From Bacteroidetes bacterium ADurb.Bin174 (GTDB lineage Bacteria; Bacteroidota; Bacteroidia; Bacteroidales; Paludibacteraceae): DNA of 64,000 nucleotides. Shown here one piece after another: positions 47,801-55,291 of this stretch. The stretch covers positions 1 to 64,000 of the forward strand of contig MWCX01000080.1 in assembly GCA_002070265.1 (NCBI GenBank), read 5' to 3'. Below the pieces are notes generated by a model. It ran no database searches. It was not told the origin of the DNA and saw only the letters and a list, made by a program, of their open reading frames with translations. The translations under genes were made by a program, and so were the position numbers. Numbering within the stretch: the stretch's first letter is position 1; every line of letters begins with the position of its first letter.

Positions 47801-49303
47801 CGTAATCTTGACAGCATATCCGTTACCCTGGTAACCTTCGACCCGAATGACCGCACTCCCTTGCAAAAAGTAACAGACCTCTCTACACGTATCCTGATGA
47901 TGGTCCGAAAAGCATCTGTCACCTACAGGGAAACCAGCAGTTTGGTATTACCGGGCTTCCTGCCGGATCCGAGGTTTTTCGGGCAAACAACAATCGATAA
48001 AGGTGTTTATGCACCCGGATTAGACTTCGCATTCGGCTTTCATAACGACCACACTATTACCGATGCAATAAATAGAGGCTGGTTATTTATGAGCGACTCA
48101 ATCATCAATCCCGCTACTACTGCCGTCACATCCGACCTGGATATCAAGGCTACTGTAGAGCCTATTCCCGGATTAAAAATCGACTTGAATGCCAAGAGAT
48201 ACATAGCCTCCAATACCACAATTCAGTATATGTTTGACGGTATGCCTACCACTTTCAACGGTAGTTATAACATGACACAGATTGCATTGGCAACAGCTTT
48301 TAAACCCATGGGGGCTGCCGACAAAAATTATGAATCTCAACCTTTCAATCAATTATTGGAAAACCGACAACACTATTTAGACAGGCTGAACGCTATGTAC
48401 CAAGGAACCAATTATCCAACCATAGGATTTATGTCGGAGAGTGATTTGAGCGGTCAGCCTTATAATGCTGAAAACGGAGCTTTCAATATCAACTCGTCTG
48501 AAGTCTTGATTCCATCATTTATTGCAGCCTATACGGGCAGGGATCCTAAAAAACTGGACACTTCTCCTTTCTTATCGTTGAAGAACATCCTGCCAAACTG
48601 GCGTGCCAGCTACGACGGATTATCCAGAATCCCCTGGGTAAGAGATAAATTCAGATCTGTGAGCATCACACATGCTTATACTTGCTTGTATAATATAGGG
48701 TCTTACACCTCCTACTCTACCTGGATTGCTATGGGCGAAGGTGACAATACTTTGGGTTACATCCGCGATGTGCAGTCCAACAATCCGATTCCCGCTTCAC
48801 CTTTCGACTTCGCATCTGTATCGTTGTCCGAGCAATTCAGTCCGTTGGTAGGAATCAATGCAGCATTGAAAAACAGCATGACAGCCAAATTGGAGTATAA
48901 GAAACAGCGCAATTTGTCGCTGAATTTATCAAGCACCCAACTCATTGACGCCATGACGAATGAATTTGTGGTGGGCTTCGGTTATACCGTAAAAGATTTT
49001 GATGTGATATTAAAATTAAAGAACAGTGCTCAATCACGTATTAAAAACGATCTAAAAATCAATGCTGATATATCTTACAAAGACGTAAAATCTTTGCTTA
49101 GAAAGATAGATCAAAATCTAACGCAAGCTTCAAGCGGAAATAAATTATTCACCTTGAAAATCATGGCTGATTATGTCTTCAGTTCTAAGGTAAACATCCA
49201 ACTATTCTACGACAAGCAAATCAGCAAACCCCTGATTTCATCATCATTCCCTGTCTCATCCGGCAACTTCGGCGTCAGCTTTAAATTTATGTTGACGAGG
49301 TGA
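41870..49303 (+). CDS. sprA: SprA/Sov, outer-membrane translocon of the type IX secretion system
   Basis: A 2477-residue protein from the ATG at 41870 (a TTG at 41849 is less likely). It starts with a hydrophobic signal segment (LFFTFLLAFILGAATVILYA). SprA forms a very large, 36-strand beta-barrel in the outer membrane through which T9SS cargo with C-terminal sorting domains leaves the cell. Features are the SprA_N-type region, aromatic-rich alternating strands throughout (for example around 1600-2470), and a C-terminus ending in GNFGVSFKFMLTR, typical of an outer-membrane barrel. It lies next to ruvA, as in Flavobacterium. No other T9SS gene is in the window. Confidence 0.95.
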   Translation: MVLKSKTLFFTFLLAFILGAATVILYASPEPAILLQEDEDTIDQTQDISGNKSFSISTGSLDSYEDVIQKSPLDAPMPDNVKTTVEYDVRSGNYVMRTKVGEMEIATPFTMTGEEYADFSAKNELQNYWSELNSKAEVDNEKKFSITDIKFDIGKADKIFGPGGVQIKTQGSAELIFGVKSNKLDNPALTERMRKTITPNFEEKIQMNVTGSVGDKVNFNMNYNSEATFDFDQKLVKLNYKGNEDDIIKSIQAGNVSMQLSSSLITGGTALFGVRTDLQFGKFSISAIASQQESETKTVSSRGGAQKTKFEVNIDNYDENRHFFIGHYFRDNFETAMSRLPLITSGITVNRIEVWITNKRANYDEARNIIAFMDLGENRRIDNPHWHPAGTSPIPRNDANTLYQEIKALEGVRDIKQTNAVLADNLSSYGIHGGEDYEKIESARRLNPSEYSFNPSLGILSLRSSLNPDEVIGVAYEYTQGGNTYQVGEFSTDQVQAPNALIVKLLKGTAQSPQLAIWDLMMKNVYHLGAMQMQKDQFELNILYRNDSIGTNLRYITEGDIKNQLLLRVMNLDKLDTKQNDRPDGIFDYIEGYTAFSSSGRIMFPVLEPFGSHLRKMIGNDDIADKYVFQELYDSTLVIARELSEKNKFTIEGEYKASGGSEIRLNAMNVPRGSVRVMAGGATLQENVDYMVDYMMGTVTIINQSIIESGTQVDVKLENQAMFSLQRKTLLGTHMEYQFSKDFTLGGTIMHLSEMPFNKKVNTGNEPISNTIWGLNTSWRGQSQWLTDMLDKLPFVDATAPSTIALNAEFAQLLPGHHKAVGEEGYAYLDDFESTKINFNINYPIYWCLASTPSMFPESALSNDIAYGNNRALLNWYYVDPVLNQDIASTPPNLRNNKESQSNHYTRTVLIPELFPNRETPSTLTTRMTVMNLSYYPTERGPYNLDVDGMDEYGNLKNPAQRWGGIMRKLDVTDFETSNIEYIEFWMMDPFIYSDGTDTGGDLYFNLGDISEDILKDGKKFFEHGLPIDDDPAKVDSTVWGVVPRTQSTVTAFDNTAGARAKQDVGLNGLPTEKELQFPTYRNYVDAVLAKVNAETRQKMSDDPFSPVNDPGGDSYRFYRNAEYDRQEADILTRYKRYNGTEGNSPDASGTSETYTTTATTIPDNEDINNDNTLNEYERYYQYRIQIRPDKMVVGSNYITDKITSNVRLENGNIEPVSWYQFKIPLREYESKIGNIRNFKSIRFIRMFMTNFEKEKHLRFGTLDLVRGEWRSYTKALHEVGKTPISDGKLDVQSVNIEENSEKSPVNYILPPGITRQTDPGQPMVLQQNEQSMLLKVTNLAPEDAKAVYKNTSFDMRQYKRLQMFVHAEKLINDEYNLMDNDLTCFIRIGSDMVNNYYEYEVPLTLTPHGVYSSSSLRDREIVWYPDNMIDFPFEYLTDAKLKRNKAKGGASEVSNLLPYTVFDPEKPRNRITVVGNPSISEVENIMIGIRNRSNNIKSAEIWVNELRMSQFNEDSGWAGVANLAVGLSDLGSINLAGRAETSGFGSIESKVMDRRNDDLYQMNFSTSLELGRFLPKEAKIQLPAYFSFSNETLSPKYNPVDQDVILAESLNSMDSQTEKDSLLLLSQTVQTSKNFTIASAKVNIKSKTPQFYDPANVSFSYSYSETNKHSPEVEENLIKQEKGSINYNFNFENKPFEPFKESQALDKPAFKIIKDFSINYLPSSIGFSTNMNRQYSQIQLRDFNTNYSMDVGDDLVDITYSKDFMWDRQFDFKWDLTKALRFSLQTATNAIIEEPLYSPELGKEHYELWRDTVWMNIRKLGLPYTYQQVFNTSWAIPINKIPLLDWISSTNASYNANYNWNRTARLKNMADFGNTATSVRSYQFDGQFNFETLYNKSAYLKDINTRFTGTQKKLPDKNFQSKTYNEVISLEKGKKTTIRHKLGSTSFHMKAKDKDGNTVKLKYKTINPSDIEISGVRNLDSISVTLVTFDPNDRTPLQKVTDLSTRILMMVRKASVTYRETSSLVLPGFLPDPRFFGQTTIDKGVYAPGLDFAFGFHNDHTITDAINRGWLFMSDSIINPATTAVTSDLDIKATVEPIPGLKIDLNAKRYIASNTTIQYMFDGMPTTFNGSYNMTQIALATAFKPMGAADKNYESQPFNQLLENRQHYLDRLNAMYQGTNYPTIGFMSESDLSGQPYNAENGAFNINSSEVLIPSFIAAYTGRDPKKLDTSPFLSLKNILPNWRASYDGLSRIPWVRDKFRSVSITHAYTCLYNIGSYTSYSTWIAMGEGDNTLGYIRDVQSNNPIPASPFDFASVSLSEQFSPLVGINAALKNSMTAKLEYKKQRNLSLNLSSTQLIDAMTNEFVVGFGYTVKDFDVILKLKNSAQSRIKNDLKINADISYKDVKSLLRKIDQNLTQASSGNKLFTLKIMADYVFSSKVNIQLFYDKQISKPLISSSFPVSSGNFGVSFKFMLTR

Positions 49304-49347
49304 GCGCGTTCCGCGGTGCGAGTTCCGGGGTGCGGGGTAGCGCAGAT

Positions 49348-50235
49348 TTACTGCCTCAAATTCTTCCCTAACATCACATTCATATCCGTAAAAGCCTTAT
49401 CTATCAAAGATAGATGGGTGGCGCGGATGGGGTTGATATCAATGCCTCCGCGGCGGGTGTACATGGTAGCAACCATCAATTCGACAGGATGAAATGCCTC
49501 CATAAAACGCTGAAAAATCATCTCCGTAACTTCTTCGTGAAAATGATTTTCCCTGCGGAAAGATACCAAATACGATAATACAGATGCCCAATCAAGCACA
49601 TAATGGGAAGTTACCTTCACAAACAAATCGCCCCAATCGGGCTGGTCGGTCACCGGACAGTTAGAACGCAACAAGTCTGAGCAAAAAGTAAAAGTCTGGG
49701 GTTTGTCTGCCGGTTTAGCTTTCAACAGTTCCGGTGATTCATAGAAATGACCAAACTGAATGGCTTCCAAAACAGATTCAGGAATAAGCCGATTCAGATT
49801 GGGAAAACCCTTGAATGCAGGGCGATGTGGTGTGTCATCTGTAAAGAGACTAACTGAAACTTCTGTTTCAAGCAAAGCACTCAAATCGTCAATTATCGTC
49901 TTTTTTACCTTTTGCACAGCCTTTTCCTGAGTTGGACCGCATGGCTCCATATTGAAAGAATTTAGGTAAAGTTTTAGAGATTTGGACTCTACCATAAATT
50001 TACTGGAAGCGTCGTATTTCATCTTCATGACACGAGAAACCGGCAACCCCTGATCAGTCAGGAATGAAATTTCATAGGCATTCCACACATCCACCCCGAC
50101 AAAAGGAAGATTAGATGTATTGATTCTGTATTTTTCTCTGTTATCTTCTCTTTCAATGCGGAACAACAAAGAATTGTCATATCGTTCAGCATATTTACTT
50201 GGTTTCCCGAGTTGTGAATTTTGTAATAAAGTCAT
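49348..50235 (-). CDS. queF: NADPH-dependent 7-cyano-7-deazaguanine reductase (type II QueF)
   Basis: A 295-residue two-domain (type II) QueF. It reduces preQ0 to preQ1 in queuosine tRNA biosynthesis. The active-site Cys is C193 in SNCPVTDQPDWGD, with Asp200; the substrate loop is VESKSLKLYLNSFN (residues 82-95, E83-S84). C99 is unrelated to catalysis. The length matches the E. coli-type enzyme rather than the short Bacillus type. It stands alone, convergent with sprA (44 bp apart). Confidence 0.95.
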   Translation of the reverse strand: MTLLQNSQLGKPSKYAERYDNSLLFRIEREDNREKYRINTSNLPFVGVDVWNAYEISFLTDQGLPVSRVMKMKYDASSKFMVESKSLKLYLNSFNMEPCGPTQEKAVQKVKKTIIDDLSALLETEVSVSLFTDDTPHRPAFKGFPNLNRLIPESVLEAIQFGHFYESPELLKAKPADKPQTFTFCSDLLRSNCPVTDQPDWGDLFVKVTSHYVLDWASVLSYLVSFRRENHFHEEVTEMIFQRFMEAFHPVELMVATMYTRRGGIDINPIRATHLSLIDKAFTDMNVMLGKNLRQ

Positions 50236-50530
50236 GAATACAGTTGTATTTTATGTACATTTTAGCTGTCAGATTTCCAGGTATTCCCTAGGTTTTTCAT
50301 ATGCCTAAGTAACGCGACCGACCTTGTCCGGTGAGCCGAAAAATAAGTGAGAACAGCGTAAAGAATCGTCCTTGTCTGAGCAACGAAGTTGCGAGTTTGG
50401 ACGATTTAGCTGTTCAAGCGCTAATTTTTCGAGCGAAGCGGGCACAGTCTTGACTTTTTTTTGCTTCGTTTTTTTGTGTCAAGACAAAAAAATGAAGTTG
50501 ATATAAAGTGTTATTTGAAACATTCATTTT
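50236..50530. other. Intergenic region with two overlapping inverted repeats
   Basis: A spacer of about 295 bp between queF and the aminopeptidase gene. Two inverted repeats interleave: GTCTTGAC / GTCAAGAC (50447-50454, 50478-50485) and CTTCGTTTTTTT / AAAAAAATGAAG (50464-50475, 50486-50497). They cannot both form. The remainder (50310-50445) contains GC-mixed sequence without a frame. It may be a repeated intergenic element of this lineage. Confidence 0.55.
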
Positions 50531-52309
50531 TCAAATAACACTCGTCTTCTTCTGTAACCAAATTCGCTCAGCATCATTTAAATGCGGAGCAATCCTATCA
50601 TACACTTCTTGATGATAAGCATTCAGCCAATTTATTTCTTCTGCTGTCAGCAAATCCCTATCGATCAGATTGGTATCTATCGGAAAATAAGTCAGGGTTT
50701 CAAACTTCAAGAAGCTTCCAAATTCAGTCTGCCGGTCTTCCACCACATGAACCAAATTTTCTGTACGGATACCATACTCGTTCGTGCGATACAAGCCCGG
50801 CTCATTGGAAATTATCATGCCCGGCTGCAAGTTAACCGGATTTTCTTCCATGCGGATATTTTGCGGACCTTCATGCACATTCAAAAAATACCCTATCCCG
50901 TGACCGGTACCATGACCATAATTCAAGCCCCTATCCCACATCGCTTTACGCGCTAAGATATCCAACTGTGAACCTCTGGTACCCGTCGGGAATTTAACAG
51001 TTGCCAAGCTTATATGTCCTTTCAACACCAAAGTAAAATCTATCTTTTGTTGCTTCGTGGGCTTTCCCAAAGTAATTGTTCGCGTGATGTCGGTAGTGCC
51101 GTGCAGGAACTGCGCTCCGGAATCCAGCAATAAAATACCTTCAGGCAAGATGGTCGCATCACTTTTTTCATCCGCTTTGTAATGCACGATGGCACCGTGC
51201 GCCGCATAACCCGCTACGGTTGCAAAACTTTCTCCGTAGAAATCTTCCTGCTCGGCCCTGAAATCACGGAGCTTATTTGCAATAGAAAGTTCCGTCAACT
51301 TACCCGAACCTACATTTTCTTCCAACCAAATAAAAAAGCGAGTGAGCGCCACACCATCCTTGATCATTGCCTTTCGAAAACCCGCAAGCTCCGTCTCGTT
51401 TTTGATGCTCTTCATCTGTGCAACCGGCGATGGCATAGGAATGACGGTGCATGCAGCGGGAATACTTTTAAACAAGGACCGATTCAACTTATTCCCATCA
51501 AACAATACTTTTTGACTGTGGAGGATAGAAGCTATATCTTCATAAATAGCCAAATAATCTTTTACAGTGATGGATTGTGACTTTAAATACTGCCTTACTT
51601 CATCCGTTAACTTTTCCGCTGACACGTACAATATGGCTTCCTGCTGACTGACACAAGCATACGCAATAGCCACAGGATTGTAATTCACGTCGCTCCCACG
51701 GATGTTGAACAGCCAGGCAATTTCATCCAAGGTGTTGGTGATGAACACATCAGCCTGTGCATTTTTCATTTTCTTTCGCAGTTCATCCATCTTTTTTAAA
51801 GATGATTTTCCGGAAAATTTTTCATCAAAAACAAAAATCGGATGATTGGGGATAGCCGGTCTGTCTAACCATATTTCACGTATTAAATCGAGCTGCACCA
51901 CATTGACACCCTGTTTTCCCAAAATCTCTTCCATATGGGCAAAGGCATTGACGGAAAACATTTCCGGATTTACGCCAACTTGCTCGCCGGACTTCAACTG
52001 CTGCAGAATCCAGGATAGGATATCGGGAACACCCGGCAAACCCATTTTCATGACTTCATACTCCGTATTTTTGAGCTGCTCATCGGCTTGTAAATAATAC
52101 CGGGAATCGACCCAAACGCCGGCTTTCTCGAGCGTCAGAGCCACAGTCCCTGCCGACCCGTCAAACCCGCTGATCCAATCTCTTTCTTTCCAACTATCGG
52201 CAATATACTCTCCCGCATGCGGGTCAGTACCGGGAACAATGTAAGCACTCAGCTTGTTAGCACGCATCAAATTGCGCAAATGAGCCAATCTGTTATTTAT
52301 TTTTTGCAT
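50531..52309 (-). CDS. Aminopeptidase P family protein (Xaa-Pro aminopeptidase, M24B)
   Basis: A 592-residue three-domain enzyme of the eukaryotic-like cytosolic aminopeptidase P type. It removes the first residue of peptides with proline in second place, using two metal ions. The N-terminal creatinase-like domains cover about residues 1-300. The pita-bread catalytic domain has D396 in LLDSGAQF, D407 in GTTDITRT, the His motif GHGTGHGIGYFLNVHEGP, and two Glu in ISNEPGLY and GIRTENLV. No signal peptide is present, so it is cytoplasmic. A TAAATTTG -7 box on the minus strand (52329-52336) lies just upstream of the start. Confidence 0.95.
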   Translation of the reverse strand: MQKINNRLAHLRNLMRANKLSAYIVPGTDPHAGEYIADSWKERDWISGFDGSAGTVALTLEKAGVWVDSRYYLQADEQLKNTEYEVMKMGLPGVPDILSWILQQLKSGEQVGVNPEMFSVNAFAHMEEILGKQGVNVVQLDLIREIWLDRPAIPNHPIFVFDEKFSGKSSLKKMDELRKKMKNAQADVFITNTLDEIAWLFNIRGSDVNYNPVAIAYACVSQQEAILYVSAEKLTDEVRQYLKSQSITVKDYLAIYEDIASILHSQKVLFDGNKLNRSLFKSIPAACTVIPMPSPVAQMKSIKNETELAGFRKAMIKDGVALTRFFIWLEENVGSGKLTELSIANKLRDFRAEQEDFYGESFATVAGYAAHGAIVHYKADEKSDATILPEGILLLDSGAQFLHGTTDITRTITLGKPTKQQKIDFTLVLKGHISLATVKFPTGTRGSQLDILARKAMWDRGLNYGHGTGHGIGYFLNVHEGPQNIRMEENPVNLQPGMIISNEPGLYRTNEYGIRTENLVHVVEDRQTEFGSFLKFETLTYFPIDTNLIDRDLLTAEEINWLNAYHQEVYDRIAPHLNDAERIWLQKKTSVI

Positions 52310-52601
52310 AATTTTGAAACATTTCCTGCAAATTTACACGATAATATTCAAATATCACAGAGAGCTGCAAAAAATATAGGGTTTGAAATCTCTTTGATTC
52401 ATGTTCAATCTCTATCAATCTTATTTCAATCGAAATTTATAAATTCCAAATCACAAGCACCCTTTTTCAATTAATTTTCTATCACATTGTTTTCGGAATT
52501 GATTAATTATAATCTATGTGCTATAAAACATCAGGTCTGACAATACACAAACCTGATGAAAGAACGATAAAAAAGAACAATGTTATTTAGAACTTTGCAT
52601 A
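52310..52601. other. Spacer between aminopeptidase and hydrolase genes
   Basis: 292 bp with no frame of note. It holds the putative aminopeptidase -7 box (52329-52336) and the hydrolase terminator-like hairpin (52529-52558). Confidence 0.6.
52522..52558 (-). terminator. Putative terminator of the carbohydrate cluster
   Basis: A perfect 8-bp stem CATCAGGT / ACCTGATG (52529-52536, 52551-52558) with a 14-nt loop. On the minus strand a short TTTT follows. It is a weak match because of the long loop. Confidence 0.5.
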
Positions 52602-53528
52602 TTAATAAAGATATTTCCATCGCAGGAGCAAGTTTACCCACTCATCTTCAGGATTCTTCTTGTTTTTAAACCCAATTCCGCCATGTCCTCCTTCACCGAA
52701 GATATGCATCTCAGCAGGCACCCCGTTTTCTATCAATTTTAAATAATAACTGATTGAGCCTTGAACAGGTGCGGCTTTGTCATTGGTAGCATGCACAATA
52801 AATGCAGGAGCACAATCTTTAGAAATGAAGTTGAGTGAATTTGCAAAATGCAATTTATCTGCAGAAGGATTTTCTCCTGCAAAATTCTTCATTGATCCTG
52901 AACCGGCTGTATTGATAACCGGCTTAACCAAAATTACAAAATCAGGACGGGAACTATAGTGTTCCCATTCGTTTATAGATGCCGGATTAGCTGGTTTCCA
53001 ATGAACAGACAACATGGAAGCTAAATGTCCTCCTGCAGAAGAACCGTAAATTCCAATTTTATTGGGATTGATATTCCATTCTTTGGCCATGCGTCTTACC
53101 ATCCGGATAACCTGGGTACCATCTTCTAAAGGCACCAGACCATTCCCGTTTGGTAAACGGTACTTAACTACCACAACTGCAATTCCAGCCTTATTAAATA
53201 TCTCTGCTCCTCTAAAACCTGCCTCAATAATATTGACAAATTTATATGCTCCTCCGGGAAACATAATTATGCAACTTGTGGGCTCTTCTGATGCCGGCAA
53301 CATAACAGTAATTTCTGCAATAGAAATATTAAATATTGCTCCTGCATCATTTACTTCCTCTCCACCGATCAGTCCATTAGAAAGAGGTATATCCTGATAC
53401 AACACAGGAAGCACAATTTTTCTGATTTCCTGAGCATTTGAACACGGATATAAACCAGGCAGAAATAGCATCAACAATATAAACTTGTTCATTCTTACCA
53501 TAGTACTATTATTTATCAGTTTTCTCAT
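52602..53528 (-). CDS. Exported alpha/beta-hydrolase (BD-FAE/acetylesterase-like)
   Basis: A 308-residue hydrolase; the likely start is the Met at residue 13 (ATG near 53492), giving a signal peptide FILLMLFLPGLYPCSNAQE cleaved near SNA|QE. The nucleophile is S164 in YGSSAGGH, with the Asp in HATNDKAAP and the His in FGEGGHGG completing the triad. The oxyanion motif reads FPGGAY. It probably removes acetyl or other ester groups from polysaccharide. It is the last gene of the cluster and resembles the other esterase (62157-63227). Confidence 0.85.
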   Translation of the reverse strand: MRKLINNSTMVRMNKFILLMLFLPGLYPCSNAQEIRKIVLPVLYQDIPLSNGLIGGEEVNDAGAIFNISIAEITVMLPASEEPTSCIIMFPGGAYKFVNIIEAGFRGAEIFNKAGIAVVVVKYRLPNGNGLVPLEDGTQVIRMVRRMAKEWNINPNKIGIYGSSAGGHLASMLSVHWKPANPASINEWEHYSSRPDFVILVKPVINTAGSGSMKNFAGENPSADKLHFANSLNFISKDCAPAFIVHATNDKAAPVQGSISYYLKLIENGVPAEMHIFGEGGHGGIGFKNKKNPEDEWVNLLLRWKYLY

Positions 53529-53597
53529 AATAGAAATCTGTTAATTGGTTGAAAAATAAAAATTAGTTTAAACCATGCAAATGTAAAGCATTAATCT

Positions 53598-55037
53598 TTA
53601 CTGAATTATCGTCGGGGAGCCGAAATTAAACACCTTTGAAGGTTCGTGCGACTCCTTCATAATTTGTTCCAGTTCAGCTACAACCTCCGGATATTGATTG
53701 GCAATATTGTTTTCTTCGCGTAAATCGGTTGACAAATCAAATAATAACATCGGCGCATTAGGTTTCTTAGCATAATTAAGTTTCACACCTTTCCAGTTTC
53801 CTTTTCTGACTGCAATGCGACCTCCTTGTTCGTGAAATTCCCAATACAAATATGGATGTGTCTTTTGACCTTTCTTCGATAACAAAGCAGGAACTAAAGA
53901 AATCCCATCGGTTCTAACCTTAACCTTACTACCAGATAGTTCCTGGAAAGTAGGCATCATATCCCAAAATGCTGAGATGTGATCTGAAACACCGCCGGCT
54001 TGTATTTTACCGGGCCAGTAAGCAATCATTGGTACGCGGATTCCTCCTTCGAACAAATCACGTTTATAGCCACGCAAAGGACCGTAACTACCAAAGAAAT
54101 CCGGATCGGCACCACCTTCTCTGTGCGGACCGTTATCGCTGGTGAAAATAATCAGGGTGTTATTCTCAATTCCTAACCGTTTCAATTCTGCTACAATTTG
54201 TCCTACATGCATATCAAGTCTGGTGACCATAGCCGCAAAGTCAGTTCGCGGATATTGCGACGAGCCATAAGGTCCTTTTTTATAATTCTCTCCGCTGTCA
54301 ACCCCCTTATATGATTTCACTTCTTGAATCTTTCCTTTGTAGAGGGCATAAATACTATCGTCAGGAGATACTAATTCAGCATGGGGTATGATATGAGGAA
54401 CAAAAAGGAAGAATTTCTTATCAGCATTCGTCCGAATAAACTCCAGCGTCTTTTCCTGGATGATGTCAGGTGCATATTGCTCTTTTTTCAATCCCTGATT
54501 ACCTTCCAGGATAATTTTTTGCTGGTTGTGATACAGGTAATCCGGGAAATAATGATGTGCCAGACGCTGACAATTATATCCGAAAAACTCATTAAACCCC
54601 TGATTATTAGGATCTCCTTCTGAACCCGGATAACCCAAGCCCCATTTCCCGAAAGCTCCGGTCACATAACCGGCTTCCTGCAACATTTTAGCAAGGGTGT
54701 ATGTACCGGCAGGTAACGGATGTTGTCCTTCCGGTTTATGTTCCTTATTTCCCCTGATGAAGGTATGCCCTGTATGCAACCCGGTCATCAATGCCGAGCG
54801 GGAGGGAGCGCTGACTGTTGAACCGGAATAATGTTGTGTGAAACGCATCCCGTTGGCTGCCATAGCATCCAGATTAGGTGTTTGAATAATTTCTTGTCCG
54901 TAACAACCCAAATCGCCGTATCCCAAATCATCTGCCAGGATATAAATAATGTTTGGTTGTTCATTTTTTTGTTTTGCACATGAGGTCGATGCAAGCAACA
55001 CTACCCCCACACTGCTTAAAATAAGTTTTGTTTTCAT
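53598..55037 (-). CDS. Ser-type sulfatase, putative lipoprotein
   Basis: A 479-residue sulfatase of the S1 family. Metal site DDLGYGD begins at D36-D37. The catalytic motif is S76-A-P-S-R80, the serine type, so an anSME radical-SAM enzyme (not in the window) must convert Ser76 to formylglycine. A hydrophobic leader with Cys20 (LLASTSCAK) fits a lipoprotein signal but is not canonical. It hydrolyses sulfate esters from carbohydrate; the target sugar cannot be read from the sequence. It lies 69 bp upstream of the esterase gene and just after the sulfatase remnant at 55050. Confidence 0.9.
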   Translation of the reverse strand: MKTKLILSSVGVVLLASTSCAKQKNEQPNIIYILADDLGYGDLGCYGQEIIQTPNLDAMAANGMRFTQHYSGSTVSAPSRSALMTGLHTGHTFIRGNKEHKPEGQHPLPAGTYTLAKMLQEAGYVTGAFGKWGLGYPGSEGDPNNQGFNEFFGYNCQRLAHHYFPDYLYHNQQKIILEGNQGLKKEQYAPDIIQEKTLEFIRTNADKKFFLFVPHIIPHAELVSPDDSIYALYKGKIQEVKSYKGVDSGENYKKGPYGSSQYPRTDFAAMVTRLDMHVGQIVAELKRLGIENNTLIIFTSDNGPHREGGADPDFFGSYGPLRGYKRDLFEGGIRVPMIAYWPGKIQAGGVSDHISAFWDMMPTFQELSGSKVKVRTDGISLVPALLSKKGQKTHPYLYWEFHEQGGRIAVRKGNWKGVKLNYAKKPNAPMLLFDLSTDLREENNIANQYPEVVAELEQIMKESHEPSKVFNFGSPTIIQ

Positions 55038-55049
55038 GTATATCGTTTT

Positions 55050-55240
55050 TTATTTTCCTTTAAACTCCATATTTCTGACCGGCATTTTAGCACCCGTCAA
55101 CTCTCTCCTTTTATTTAGTTTGTTTCCTAAATTCTGAACTATCTGAAGTTCTTTCTTTGCAAGATTTATAGTTTCACCAATATCCTCTTTCAGGTTGTAT
55201 AATTCCCAATCGGCAGTATAGGGTGGATTTTTTGTAGAAA
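55050..55240 (-). pseudogene. Remnant of a sulfatase C-terminus
   Basis: A frame of about 60 codons ending TAA at 55050 reads ...YTADWELYNLKEDIGETINLAKK... LQIVQNLG... AKMPVRNMEFKGK, the typical C-terminal part of S1 sulfatases (WELYNLxxDxxExxNLA). An in-frame TGA lies just upstream and nothing precedes it except the GH2 stop 50 bp away, so the body of the gene is lost. It sits between the intact GH2 and sulfatase genes. Confidence 0.75.
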
Positions 55241-55291
55241 ATCAGAACGGTAAAGCCGAAATCATATATTTTTTATACATATTCGTCTTTA

